From Diploptera punctata (taxonomy: Eukaryota > Arthropoda > Insecta > Blattodea > Blaberidae), in assembly GCA_030220185.1 (NCBI GenBank), contig JASPKZ010007430.1, forward strand, positions 1,253,501 through 1,317,500: DNA of 64,000 bases, written 5' to 3'. Position numbers and translations under genes: made by a program. Shown piece by piece: positions 10,715-21,255 of this stretch (positions are counted from its first letter, which is position 1; every line of letters starts with the position of its first letter). The notes under the pieces are model-generated. The model searched no databases, had not been told where the DNA came from, and saw nothing but the letters and a program-made list of their open reading frames with translations.

Positions 10715-10870
10715 TTGTATTTGCTTCGTAATTTATCCACAATACAGTGGTTTTCCGTCACCCTCAATAAATTGGCCTTCTCCAGTTGTGGCGGTCCTGA
10801 ACATCCACATCTGTAAGTCCCTGCTCATTCACACTTTTTCTCACACCGTCCATCCAACCTTCCTAAGATC
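10715..10870 (-). mobile_element. LINE 3' end fragment
   Basis: The reverse strand near 10860-10760 reads WMDGVRKSVNEQGLTDVD followed by VQDRHNWRR. A short D-G-V-R...D-R-x-x-W-R block close to the end is typical of RTE-like reverse transcriptase C-termini. It differs from families alpha and gamma. A degenerate 3' untranslated piece and the (ATT)n tail follow. Confidence 0.55.
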
Positions 10871-10890
10871 TTGCATTTTACTTTCCTATC

Positions 10891-10943
<53 letters not shown>

Positions 10944-10950
10944 CAACAAC
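10891..10950. repeat. (AAT)n then (AAC)n microsatellite
   Basis: Sixteen or so AAT units grade into AAC units. Confidence 0.85.
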
Positions 10951-11034
10951 ATTTTTTTTTGGTTTATACTGTTTTTCCTTCTTGTTTTACCTTTCTTCCT
11001 TTTGTTTTATCTGTTTTGTTAACTTTTTTTCATT

Positions 11035-11175
11035 CTCACATAGACACAAGGACAGGATACACACACACCCAGACCCAAGGCAGAGATTTAAAATCCCCTA
11101 CCCCGCCAGGAATCGAACTCGGGTCGCCGGAGAGGAATATAGGGACTCTACCAACTACGCCACGGCGACGGACAT
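11035..11175 (-). mobile_element. tRNA-headed SINE, family B (copy 1)
   Basis: The reverse strand starts near 11175 with GTCGCCGTGGCGTAGTTGG (A-box region) and has CGAGTTCGATTCC (B box) near 11115. The body is GGGGATTTTAAATCTCTGCC, ending GTGTGTATCCTGTCC. The same element lies forward at 58801-58925. The T-rich stretch at 10955-11035 may be its tail. Confidence 0.75.
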
Positions 11176-11180
11176 ATGTT

Positions 11181-11695
11181 TTTATACTCTTGCTTGAAAG
11201 AAATAACATTTTATAGGTTTAGGGAGAGATTATGAGAACAGGTAAAAATGTACTATTAATGAAAAATTAAACATAACTAAATCTATTTACCTAGTATTAT
11301 TACAATATTTTATGATAATTAAGGATAAATTTCGCATTAAATATATATATATATATATATATATGCGTATGAATTATAAATATCTTAAATCATTCAGTCC
11401 AAATTACATTATAAATAATTCCTGAATGATCATCTTACCGGTGAAACTTTTTCAAAAACTATTCTAGGTAGTGATATTAATTTTTAGGAAACTTTATTCA
11501 CTATATATGATGAAGCTCCTGTACCATATTCAGTACAATGACTAAACGCAGTTAACAATTCAATTTCTTACTTATTGCAAAAGAAGAGAAAATTATATCT
11601 CAAAATAGGGCAAACTTCAATAATTTGAAAAATAATTCAGAGTGAATAAATTAAAGATATCTAAAAAATGCAACTATAACCAGGTACAAAAAAAA
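11181..11695. other. No feature recognised; short (AT)n
   Basis: AT-rich, with an (AT)n run at about 11341-11364. No coding or repeat signature was seen. Confidence 0.4.
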
Positions 11696-11699
11696 ATCA

Positions 11700-11870
11700 C
11701 TACAACCATACGGCTGGGACCCCGACGTACTGACCACAGGGTCCAACTGAGCTCTACCTGGTTGGGTGAACATTTCGTATCTCTCTGTGATTAACGTGTT
11801 GATGTGAGGCCAACACCCGAATGGTAAACCAAGGGCTTCCTAGCCTATCGCGCCATTGAGTTAAAAAATA
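11700..11870 (-). mobile_element. Possible SINE with weak tRNA-like head
   Basis: The reverse strand reads AGGTAGAGCTCAGTTGGACC, which looks like a tRNA D-arm, then GGGGTCCCAGCC where a B box might have decayed. The segment is clearly richer in G+C than its flanks, as the SINEs here are. No second copy was found in the window. Confidence 0.3.
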
Positions 11871-12394
11871 CATAACAATTTTCATAATGTCAGGTGGCTA
11901 ATTAGAATAACATATCTTTGTGTGTGTGTGTATATATATATATATATACATCACGTAATTAGAATAATATATATATTTAAGAGTTATTTTAATTTATCTT
12001 CGGAACCGACTGCTCGTAAGTGGAAATACGTCAATTCTTTATTGAAGACCAAGTTTGTAGTATACTTGACAACATAGGATGTACGAATGGTCCTAACAGC
12101 TAATCAAACTGGAGGAGATTTGGCGAGTCCTACACTTGTCATGCCAATCTGTGATGTGATCAGAAAGACAGAAAATTGCTCTCAAATGCTCCATTGCCGG
12201 ATACAAGTGGCTTCACAGAAAGTGATATATATTCTGTTCTACGCTTCAACAGTCCTATCACTTTCAAAAAGTATTTGGTCCTATCTGCTTCAATGATTTT
12301 GCACATATAAATTCTAATTAAAATATTTTAGATTAATATGATTATCTGCTGTTATGGTCCGTGTGTGATCTCATTACTTGGGAAATAGCGAGCC
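11871..12394. other. No feature recognised; (TG)n(TA)n
   Basis: Contains a TG/TA run at about 11920-11947. No coding pattern beyond short chance frames. Confidence 0.4.
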
Positions 12395-12505
12395 TGTGTC
12401 TAGACAAGTTTTCTGGGTTATCTTTCCAGGTGTTTTCCCTCGCCTGCGAAACAAATTTCAAGAAACTTTAAGGCCTAAATAGTCCTCAAAAATCGTCTTA
12501 ATATT
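12395..12505 (+). mobile_element. SINE family S, internal fragment
   Basis: The forward strand contains CCAGGTGTTTTCCCTCGCCTG, then ACAAATTTCAAGAAACTTTAA and GTCCTCAAAAATCGTC, matching the segment just after the head of family S at about 60-70 percent by eye. Head and 3' part are missing. Confidence 0.45.
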
Positions 12506-12649
12506 AGACTTGTTAGCATCAATAAAGAAGAAAGCACAAATATAAGGGTAACATTAAGGTCCCAAACATTTTAGAAGATTAGTCGGATATAAGCATAATT
12601 AACAAGATCATTTGGAGGGAATGAACCCAAACAGACTAAAAAAATATTT

Positions 12650-12840
12650 AAAACATGTAGTCAATGTATACAATTCACCAATTAAAATTTGAAAGAGTAA
12701 ACATGTTTCAGCGCGAAGCTTCATTTTCAAGGCTAAATATTGAGTTAACATTTAGTCTTGAAAATGACAGCTTCGTTGTTGAAACATGTTGACTCTTCTA
12801 ATTTTTAATTGGTGAATTGCGTACATTGATTACATGTTTT
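12650..12840. mobile_element. Palindromic MITE-like element, 191 bp
   Basis: The left half begins AAAACATGTAGTCAATG and the right half ends CATTGATTACATGTTTT. The halves pair through CAATTCACCAATTAAAA, GTAAACATGTTTCAGCG and TTTCAAGGCTAAAT almost to the centre (near 12746). The loop is only a few bases. This is a near-complete hairpin typical of MITEs or foldback elements. No clear target duplication was seen. Confidence 0.75.
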
Positions 12841-13019
12841 ACGATTTTATCACCAAGAAGATCATTAGTTTGTTAAATAAAAAAAATGTCATTGTACCAA
12901 CCTGAAGGAATCAGAAGCAGAGTAATACCAAAGCAGGTGGGTCTGTCAAGGGCATCTTGAGACTTGGGAATAGTCAGAAAGAGAACCCAAACCCAATATA
13001 TTCATCGTGATGACAGTAT

Positions 13020-13345
13020 GAATGCATACTGATTATTTCCCTACAGATGTCTGAGTTTTATGTGGTTGGCATATCGCCTCAAGAGACATCTAGCAGGCAA
13101 CTAAGGTATTACTTGAATGGAAAAAGCCAATTATTTTGCTCAGAGGCACTAATTTATGCTTGCTTATCTTTTACGAGTCCGAAAATCTTCTGATTCGGGA
13201 CCCACGGCTTAAAGTCCCTCCCGGAAGATTTGTTCCTAGGATATTTCCATTCTAAAAAAAAACCACCGACCCTTTCCGGGTTTTAATCCGCGATCCTAGA
13301 TACCAGAACCAAGGAACTTAACCCCTAGATCACCTAGATCAACTA
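13020..13345 (-). mobile_element. tRNA-headed SINE, family D (copy 1)
   Basis: The reverse strand starts near 13345 with TAGTTGATCTAGGTGATCTA (A-box region decayed) and a GCGGATTAAAACCC stretch where the B box should be. The body has GGGAGGGACTTTAAGCCGTGG, GATTTTCGGACTCGTAAAAG, and the end includes GATGTCTCTTGAGGCG. Other copies lie at 17171-18360, 39862-40231 and 43095-43430. Confidence 0.7.
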
Positions 13346-13504
13346 CGAGTATAGTGAATTTCCTAAAGCTTTAGGCATATCTCATATAAGAGCGAGGGTA
13401 GCTTATACTAATATTTTTCTTGCATAATTATTTTTTATCCTTAAAAGAATGAAATTTATTCTATGTAAACCTTAGTTTTATCTTCATTTAAATTATTATA
13501 TTAT

Positions 13505-13895
13505 CCCGCGCCATGGCAGAGTAATTTAAGGCAAAATGTCTTGGCCCAGATCAACGGGACATGCTCCAGTTCGAGTCCCCTGGCGAAAGAAATTTTATCA
13601 TGGAATTTTGGCCAATATTGAATGGGTGCCCACTCAGCTTCGTGAAGGATTTGGGTAGCTACAAGAAGTAGCGGCTGCAGGTTGAAAAAACCAGCTATAG
13701 AAGCTTGGGAATTCGACATGCTAACAACGACAATCTTATACTGACCAGATGATCTTACACCTCCGTAAAAAGCACTTGAGGATTTGTGGCCAGTAACTGG
13801 CGTATAGGCCAAGGACTTAGTATCAGCTTTGTCTTTCCCTGTGACGTATTCCACTATAGACGCACCATCCACTCACTCAATAAATATATATATAT
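13505..13895 (+). mobile_element. SINE, family H, ending in (TA)n
   Basis: The head CGCGCCATGGCAGAGTAATTT and CAGTTCGAGTCCC (B box near 13570) is followed by a long body with GATCTTACACCTCC, TTTGTGGCCAGTAACTGG and TTTGTCTTTCCCTGTGACG, then AATAAATATATATA. A 123-codon reverse frame across it is antisense to this SINE and is not called. A head-like fragment of the same family may lie at 59623-59720. Confidence 0.65.
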
Positions 13896-13900
13896 ATAAA

Positions 13901-15307
13901 GGAACTTCGGGTAATTTGGACCCCTGTTATGAATTTGTTGTTTTTCTTCTTTTAATTAAGGGATTTGGATTTTGTTTAATTACAGTAATTATCATTAGTG
14001 TTGTAACTATGAAATAGCATTGTTATTTTATTCAAATATGTAAACATCTTCATAATTTATAAACTTTTTTACGTTACAAGAAAGGTTCACTTTAACTTCC
14101 ATATTAGCATAGAGTGGACCCCAGAGTCCACCTTAGCTTTTAGTCTATTTTTAAGTTTATTTACTCTATTAATTTATTCAAAAATATCTAGATTTTTAAG
14201 AATTTTAGGGTTAATAAATTCTATCTTTTAACCACAATTAGTCCAAAAACATTCAAGACTAAAAGTGTGTAACACACTGGCTCTTCCAACTCTTTTGTAT
14301 GGTAGCGAAGTATGGACGTTGAAACAAAAGGATATACAGAGACTTAGATCTGCTGAAATGAGATACCTTCGGAGGACTGCAGGAAACACGTTACTAGATC
14401 ACAAAAAAATGAAGACATCTTAGAAGAATTATACATGGAACCTTTAGAAAACAAAATTTCTGATTATAAGTCAAGATGGATGCAACATATTCATCGAATG
14501 GAATATCACAGGATACCCAAAAAAATGTTTAGATATCAACCTGCAGGAAGAAGAAGACCAGGACGCCCACTCAAAATACTTCTGGATGGTGTTTCTCTTG
14601 AGGCCGAAACAGGTCAACAAATGGCCTAAATTCGTGAATGTACTATGATGATGACAATTAATTTATACAGACACACACAAATTAATCTGAAAATATTTAT
14701 GACTGATCATAATTAAAAAGCGTTGATTTTTATTTAATGTTTTGAAAAATTGTTTGTTGATTATAACATTCACACCTCTTTCAACTGCAGAAAGCGACGG
14801 TCTTTGGGTTTAGTAAAATTACAAGGATATTAAATAAAATTAATTAAGTGAATTGTTTTTAAAGATAGAATCCCCATTGATAAAATGATAAAATCACGTA
14901 TTCGTGCAAAGTGGACCCAGGAGTCCACATTAACCGAATTCCTTTGTTATATTTAATTATTTCATACAACCACCATATCACATAATATCAAACCAAACCC
15001 GTCAGTATATTAAAACAGCACTCACATAATATAATATAATATATCTAGAAGTTTTTTCAACATTTATAATATTCAATAGCAGAAATTATGAATTGATTCT
15101 TAGTTTGAAAAACTTTTAAAGTGGTCATTTTTATAAATATCACAAATAAACCCTTCTTCGCACAAATAATAACAGAAACTGGCATTGAACCCGTCAAAGT
15201 TGATGAGGGGAAGATGTTAAAATATTTTCTGTTCGAGGTCAGCACCAATTAAAGAAAATATTAACAGGGTCCACTCAAACAGAAGGGTTCACATTACCTG
15301 AACTTCC
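13901..15307. mobile_element. TIR element with GTGGACC palindromes
   Basis: The 23 bp ends (13901-13923 and 15285-15307) are inverted with 19 matches. Left begins GGAACTTCGGGTAAT; right, inverted, begins GGAAGTTCAGGTAAT. Two 18 bp palindromes lie inside, GTGGACCCCAGAGTCCAC (14114-14131) and GTGGACCCAGGAGTCCAC (14911-14928). The terminal GGACCC/GGTCCAC motif echoes them, as if they were transposase-binding sites. No transposase is seen. A LINE fragment (14245-14655) is inserted inside. The target duplication is unclear because the left flank is (TA)n. Confidence 0.6.
14245..14655 (+). pseudogene. LINE 3' end, family beta (copy 1)
   Basis: With frame changes the forward strand gives an ALPTLLYGSEVWTL block, then RLRSAEMRYLRRTAG, DHKKNEDILEELYMEPLEN, SRWMQHIHRM, and a Gly-Arg-rich block with RPLKILLDGVSLE. 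It ends near CTATGATGATGA. It is the C-terminus of an RTE-like reverse transcriptase. The last 65 codons (14435-14629) are open. The reverse copy at 50922-51335 shares EPLENK, SRWMQH and the LLDGVS ending. Confidence 0.75.
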
Positions 15308-15609
15308 ATACATATTCCTACCTTCAAGGTTAGAAAGTTAGTAATCGATATAGATACTGTTATTTTTGTAACCAACTCTAGCGGAACTCGTTCGTGGGGC
15401 TGACGCCTGGTCCGCTTATCTCCGAGTGCCGTAGAGAATGTTATATACCGCTCTCTAGTATTTACGTATAAGCTTTTTGAAAGAGATTAGGTAATTGCAG
15501 TGTAGAAGCACATCATTGTATGTTTTAATTTATTGGTTCTGTGGAAGGCAAGCCATTAGGTACTTAAGTCTTTATTTCATTTCCTTCGTTTAATTTTCCT
15601 TTGTAGGTA

Positions 15610-16125
15610 CTTTTTAATGCCCCACGCATCCCGGAACTTACACATGATGTGTCTGGAGAGGATTTTAAACTCTGGACCATATAGGCCTAAATACTTGTTT
15701 TGGCCAAACAAGGGCATAGAGGATCTCATCAGAAGAATGATCAGCTAAATGCAAGAGCTATCTTCAAGTAAACAGGAACATTGAAGATGAATATTTTAAG
15801 ACAATACACATCATTCTAATTAATTAATTATATATTCCGAGTAACCCGCATTCTCCTAATTTTAATTAGATTGCTGCTAAAATCATTGACCCTCCCACAG
15901 AGGTTTCAACATGAGCCTTAGGAGCTCATACATTCAAGTAAGCAAGGTTAATATGATAGGGTGAATATGTTAGCTGGGTAGTGTTTGGGACTTAAAAGTT
16001 TGTCGACATTTATCTTAAAGATGAGGGGAAAATCTTCATCCATGAATCTCGTCCCAATCGGTGGTCAAACCCAGGACCGCTGCATCCGAGTTAACGACGT
16101 GACGTTACTCCGAGACTAGAGCGGT
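15610..16125 (-). mobile_element. tRNA-headed SINE, family R (copy 2)
   Basis: The right end on the reverse strand reads a decayed head (GGTTTGACCACCG in place of the B box near 16070), then a body matching 2890-3330: GACAAACTTTTAAGTCCCAAA, a CTATGCCCTTGTTTGGCC block near 15710, and the TCCAGACACATCATGTG region near 15640. It is more diverged than copy 1. The 300 bp to its left, 15308-15609, holds nothing recognised. Confidence 0.55.
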
Positions 16126-16817
16126 GTGTCATTAACTCTAACAGTTTAAATAGGCCTATAAATTCTATTAACATATCACTGTGGTAAAATGTTTGTATAC
16201 CCCTGTTCTGGACGTCACTGGTCTTGTCACATTAGCATGGAAATGAGTCGAAGAGATCGACATCCGTTCTCAATTTATCGAGACTTCAATATCTACTTCA
16301 AAGATTTATAGCAGTCAATCCTATTAGATAAACAATGCAATTTTGAAATTCTAAATACTGTAACTGCAAATTAGAAGACGTAGGATCTTAACTTTTGTAA
16401 GTACAGTATATATCTATTGGAATGAAGAGATTTTCCTCCTCAATTCACAAGGTTCCAATAAAGAAGCTACTGCAGTAATAACAAGCCCAAGGGACAAAGT
16501 AAATGAGGTCAAGAGTTAGAGACGGAAAATACTACGCCCACGTCTCCAGTCTCGTTACTTACAAAGGAACTGACTGCCCTAGGGAAGCTTAATTTATTTC
16601 AATGAGCTCGATTTTGTAATTAAAAAACGCCATTGGAAGTTTTATTTGAAGATTTCGTTTCGTACAAAACCAAGCTATGTTCTCATTAATCCGGGTTTAA
16701 TTAATTTCATTCTAAGGTAATTTCTTTGTTCTTTTTTTTTACAATTTTAATGATGATAACATTTGTATTTTATAATTGTGATCAAATAAGTACGTGAAAT
16801 ATTGGTCTCTTACTTTC

Positions 16818-16818
<1 letters not shown>
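16126..16818. other. No feature recognised
   Basis: AT-rich, with no coding frame, tRNA box or repeat shared within the window. Confidence 0.4.

Positions 16819-16855
<37 letters not shown>
16819..16855. repeat. (GAAA)n microsatellite
   Basis: Nine GAAA units sit exactly at the left edge of an alpha LINE fragment. Confidence 0.9.
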
Positions 16856-16857
<2 letters not shown>

Positions 16858-17112
16858 TACGAACATTTCAGAATAAAATACTTATGAAAATTGTTGAACC
16901 AAAGAGAGACGAACAGACAGGTGAATGGAGAAAACTATATTTTTAGTGAATTGCATGATCTTTATGGGAAAGCAGATGTATGATAAGAACAGTTAAATCT
17001 CATACACAACGATGAGCAAGAAATCTGCCACGAACGAATAAGGAATGTAAGAGGGCCTGGAAAACCAGCGGAAAAGTACCCATCAAGTAGACTAGGAATA
17101 AGACGGAGAGGT
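16856..17112 (+). mobile_element. RTE-like LINE, family alpha, 3' end (copy 7)
   Basis: The forward strand reads RLRTFQNKIL, then EPKRDEQTGEW and RTVKSH, then remnants of the GKPEEKRP and RPRIRW blocks. The 3' end of the family (WRAYVRAA and the GTTA tail) is missing. Several deletions are present. Confidence 0.6.
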
Positions 17113-17170
17113 GCATTATACAAGGAATTACTAAAAAACAATAACTCAATATAAGGATATATCTACCCAT

Positions 17171-18360
17171 CTACAATGCCATTAACGGCCCAATGTTGGG
17201 CCTTAGCCTCTCCTTTGTTAGGAGTGACTAGACCAAGTTAATTTAGTTACTCTTATTTCCCAAAGATACTCGTATTATGAATTGTATGCGGTCAACATAC
17301 CGACCCAATATGACTCTAGTAGGCAATTAAGGCATTACTAGGATTAAAAAACCCAGACTTCCCTATCTAGTCTAAAAAAAAACTTAAAATAATCGCAGAA
17401 GCAATACTTGAAGAACAACAAAATAGCTTTAGAACTGGGCGATCAACAACAGATAATTTATTCATATTACAGCAAATATTTGAAAAAAGAAGAGAACATA
17501 ACCTACAGACGCATGTTGCTTTTATTGATTTTGAGAAGGCATATGATCGTGTTGATAGAGATAAGTTATGGAAGTATATGTCTACCCCGCAAAATTAATT
17601 TATGTAAAAAGTTTATATGTAAAGTCTCAAATTATAATAAATATAGGCACATCAAAGGCCGAAGCTATTTTAATAAGTAGAGGTGTAAGACAAGGGTGTA
17701 GTTTATCACCTACTCTTTTTAATCTATATATTAATGATATCATCCAAAATTGGAAAAAGTATTGTTAATATAGGTATAAGAATGGACCGTTTTAAAATAT
17801 TAAACGTTTTAATGTATGCTGACGATGTAGTTAATATTCAAGAAAATGAAAATAATTTGCAGTACTCTTTACATCAATTAAATCAGTTATGCCAAGAATA
17901 TAATTTTAAAATATCAAAAGAAAAAAAAAAGAAAAATAATGGCATTTTGAGGAAATTATCATATAAGATCAAAAATCGTAATAGACAACAAACCTCTGGA
18001 ACACGTAACAAACTTTAATTATTTGGATTGTAATTTTACTATAAACACAACTACAAGCCAAGAGGTTCAAGGAATGTAGGAAGACCAGTGAAAAGATGGA
18101 CAGAACAACTGTGAGGCGGAACAAGTAATGTATGCCTAGCCCGTGAAGTGAAGAAGAAGACTAGGATGAAAAAAGGACGGTAATTTTTGCTTAGAGGTCT
18201 CTTCATTCAGGGTTAAGGACCCACGACTTAAAGCCCCTCCCGGACGACTTGCTCCATGGATTTTTCCTTCTAAAAAATCCATCTACCTCGGCCGGGTTTG
18301 AACCTGCGACCCTCGGGATCAGAGGCAAAGAACATAACCATTAGTCCACCTCAGCTGACA
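17171..18360 (-). mobile_element. tRNA-headed SINE, family D, split by a LINE (copy 2)
   Basis: The head lies at about 18360-18280 on the reverse strand, with ATGGTTATGTTCTTTGCCTC and GCAGGTTCAAACCC (good B box). The body runs to 18175, then resumes at 17351 and ends near 17171. The interruption is the 808 bp LINE fragment at 17352-18159. Confidence 0.75.
17352..18159 (+). pseudogene. LINE fragment with reverse transcriptase core, family theta
   Basis: The insert is flanked by ACTAGGATTAAAAAA (17337-17351) and ACTAGGATGAAAAAA (18160-18174), a 15 bp duplication with one mismatch. Its forward frames encode a reverse transcriptase: EEQQNSFRTGRST, then FIDFEKAYDRVDR (motif A), a RGVRQGCSLSPTLFNLYIND block at about 17680-17740 and NVLMYADDVVNIQEN at about 17800-17845, with the catalytic YADD box intact. 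Part of the C-terminal domain is deleted, so an N-x-T...YLDCNF stretch jumps to a SRNVGRPVKRWTEQ end and an AAG-rich tail. Frameshifts near 17580 and 17760 make it inactive. Confidence 0.8.
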
Positions 18361-19068
18361 GATAAGGATGTACAGAGAGCTAATATCTACGCGACTCTGA
18401 TCTTCCTAGTTCGATACTGCCATAGAGTTAATTAATTATGATTGCATTTTCCAATTTAATTTAATACAAAATAAAAAAAAAGTACATTACATATTTGTTA
18501 TAGTTGGTTCAATTCTATGCTACTAGCACAATCTAGTAATCCATGCATAAAACTCAGTTAAGAGCTAAAAATTGCCCCTGAATTTTTGTCATAGTGTTGC
18601 AATGTTTATTTATAGCACAATTCCATTACATATTTGTAGTTCGTATTTCATGCACCGTTTTCGCTGCTGTTCTAATCACGAAGATAGTGCATTACACTGT
18701 TACATTCAGTGACATTCGGAAATTATGAATAATTGTTATGAGTTGTCACATCTTTTATATATGTTTTTTGCCAAATTTTTATCCCTTGAATATGTCCGAA
18801 ACCTAATAATTCTGTGTTTCAACAGAAATGAACCTGCCTGGTCCAGCGGAAGGGTGAAATGTACACGTGGGGTAACTACCCCTGCTATTTGCAGTATTGG
18901 TGCTAACTAACTGTTCATAAGCCATAAGATCCCCGAGATATTGCAAATTCTAGCCACTGCACAGTGGTGAGACGGGTATATTTAATTAGAAACGTGAGAT
19001 CAGGTGTTTACAATAATAAACAGTTTTTTATTTAGTACATAAACTATCAAAGTTTTATATGATTTTCA
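18361..19068. other. No feature recognised
   Basis: No coding or repeat pattern was seen. The short forward frame at 18725-18910 looks like chance. Confidence 0.35.
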
Positions 19069-19306
19069 TAAATATTTATTTTACTCAACATTCGTAACAG
19101 CTGTTTCAATACATTGTATCTCCTTCAGAAGAATGTCACAAATACAAATAAATTTTCCTGTTTGTATGAATACTCAATTACATATATGTATATGTAGTTA
19201 AGCATACAAATAAATAGGAACATTAATTTGTATTTGTGACATTCGTCTGAAGAAGATGCAGTCGTGGAAACAGCTGTTAAGTATATTGAATAAAATAAAT
19301 ATTTAT
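19069..19306. mobile_element. Palindromic hairpin element, 238 bp
   Basis: The left end ATAAATATTTATTTTACTCAA pairs with the right end TTGAATAAAATAAATATTTAT. The arms share AACAGCTGTTTC, CTTCAGAAGAATGTCACAAA and TACAAATAAAT, with a loop of about 30 bp near 19185. It resembles the 12650-12840 element in design but not in sequence. Confidence 0.7.
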
Positions 19307-19321
19307 AATTATAATTTTAAT

Positions 19322-19643
19322 TTATATATCCATCCATAGTAATTCTAACCGAAGGCAGGTCCTTCACTGCAATCATAGCATTTTCATGCTATGCTTGCTG
19401 CTTTACTACAGAATTGTAGGTGTGGTAGCTTCCCGTTGCTTTCCACACCGGTGAAGGATGATGATGATGATGATGGCCATATGATTTCGGGGACCGTTTG
19501 AGCCTTAAAGTTTTCCTGACATTTGTCTTACAGGTGAGGGAAAATCCCGATAAAAACCTCACCTAGAAAAACTGCCCCGACCGGGGATCGAACTCGGGCC
19601 CGCTGCGTGACAAGGCAGCACGCTACCTCGAGACCACAGCGTC
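19322..19643 (-). mobile_element. tRNA-headed SINE, family S (copy 2)
   Basis: The reverse strand begins near 19643 with CTGTGGTCTCGAGGTAGCG and has CCCGAGTTCGATCCCC (B box). It keeps the GGTGAGG, GACAAATGTCAGGAAAAC, (CAT)n, CACACCTACAATTC and GCAGTGAAGGACCTGCC blocks, and ends ATGGATGGATATATA. It is nearly full length. Confidence 0.85.
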
Positions 19644-19744
19644 TGAATCTGAATTAAGTAAACTTTAGAAATTGGCCTTAAAAAGTTTGTAAAATTATAG
19701 AATGGTACAATTTCTAAAAATGCGTGTTATTATGCATTACAGAG

Positions 19745-20275
19745 ACTCTTGACTTCGCAACTCCTTTCAAAAAACGTTAAACTGAAAATATATAAAACTA
19801 TTATTCTACCAGTTATATTACATGGATGCGAAACGTGGACTCTTACTTTAAAGGGGGAAAGGAGATTACGAGTATTTGAGAATAAAGTTCTTACTAAAAT
19901 GTTTGGACCAAAGAGAGATGAACAGACAGGTGAATGGAGAAGACTACCTAACAGTAAATTGCATGGTCTTTATAGGAAGCCAGATATAATAAGAACAGTT
20001 AAGTCTCGTAGACTGCAATGGGCAGGACATTTGGCACGATTGGGGAATGAAAGACGTTCATGGAAGCTTCTTGTAGGTAAACCAGAGGGAAAACGCCCAG
20101 TTGGTAGACCAAAGATGAGATGGGAGAATAACATTAACTATGATTTGAGGGCAGTAGATTATACGGGGATGATTGGAAAACATTAGCTCAGGATAGGGAT
20201 ATATGGAGAGCTTATGTCAGTGCGGTCATGATCCTAAGGGTTCCATAGTGCCAGTGAGTTAGTTAGTTAGTTAGT
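19745..20275 (+). pseudogene. RTE-like LINE, family alpha, best 3' copy (copy 8)
   Basis: An open frame of 145 codons (19749-20186) gives the alpha C-terminal domain without a break: KNVKLKIYKTIILPVILHGC, TWTLTLKGERRLRVFENKVL, FGPKRDEQTGEWRRL, LYRKPDIIRTVKSRRLQWAG, GKPEGKRPVGRPKMRW and YDLRAVDYT. One base is then lost before the W-K-T...WRAY end, and a (GTTA)n tail closes it. The region downstream of the reverse transcriptase core in such LINEs is thought to help bind the RNA or target. This copy is 5'-truncated and lacks the core. Confidence 0.8.
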
Positions 20276-20536
20276 TATAGCATGGTAAAAAAATGGTATT
20301 AATCTTGCTGCTTAGCAGTCAATCCGAACTCGAATCAATAAATTGTTTTACACTAAACCGACTTTTATATGGTCGCTAGATGATGTTGAAGTATTGAAGT
20401 GGACCAATGACATCATTACATAGGAAGCAATTTATTGGATTTTTCGAATACTACTGAAGTTGAGGAGATGACCAACTAGGTTGTAGTTCTAGTGAAAGGA
20501 GTTTCATACTCAAGACAATTATCATTTACCTTAAAA

Positions 20537-21203
20537 TAATTAACTCACTAACACTAACGAAATCGGAGTTTAATGACCGAATACAGACAAATTCTCCATA
20601 CATCTCTATTCTGAGCTAATGTTTTATAATCATTTCGTGTAAGATTCTCCTCCTTCAAATCATGGTTAATGTCATTCTCCCACCTCAATCTACTGGTTAC
20701 TTACCAACTGGTTTTACAACTAGAAGTACCTTTTTTCATCCCCCATTCGTGCCAAATGCCCTTTCCATCAAAATCTACGAGTCTTAATTATTGTTCTAAT
20801 ACATCCGGTTTCCCTAAAGGTATACCCTAGACCAAATATAATTGGAAGAATCAGAATTTTACTTACTTATAGTTTAAATTTGTTTAGAGAAGTTGGGAAG
20901 ATCAGAGTCCTTGTATTGCGTATTAGTATGCATTTCCAAAGTTGAGTATAAGTTTAATTTCATCCTGCGCTTCATTCCTATTTGTAATCATTGTTCCTAG
21001 ATATTTGAATTCCGACATTTCTTCAAAATTGTCCTCATTTGTTGTTACTGTATTTCTTCCAGTGTCCATATATTTTGTTGTAATGATATTGACTTCCAGT
21101 TTCATGGTGTTATTAGCCTGGCTCTAAGAGGATTAATAGAATATGTGAGTTGGCTTTTATTATTTTCTCACTATCGGACAATAATACTATGTAAAATTCT
21201 CCC
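20537..21203 (-). pseudogene. RTE-like LINE, family alpha, gapped (copy 9)
   Basis: Two reverse-strand blocks belong to one copy. The C-terminal block, 20537-20830, holds the tail and the RMRWEN region. The upstream block, 20935-21203, reads VLLSDSEKIIKANSHILL (just after the lost YADD box), KLEVNIITTKYM, then FEEMSEFKYLGTMITNRNE. The connecting region (ILPVILYGCE to RTVKS) is deleted. Its left end meets a (TAA)n array at 21205. Confidence 0.7.
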
Positions 21204-21204
21204 G

Positions 21205-21209
21205 TGATG

Positions 21210-21248
<39 letters not shown>

Positions 21249-21255
21249 TTAATAA
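21205..21255. repeat. (TAA)n microsatellite
   Basis: About 16 TAA units flank the alpha copy 9 reverse transcriptase piece. Confidence 0.85.

Noticed and set aside
10555..10816. Poly-isoleucine frames on both strands
   Set aside because: Translation of (ATT)n; no gene.
13501..13872. 123-codon reverse frame that looks like a protein
   Set aside because: It is antisense to a tRNA-headed SINE whose boxes and (TA)n tail are on the forward strand. The frame is a by-product.
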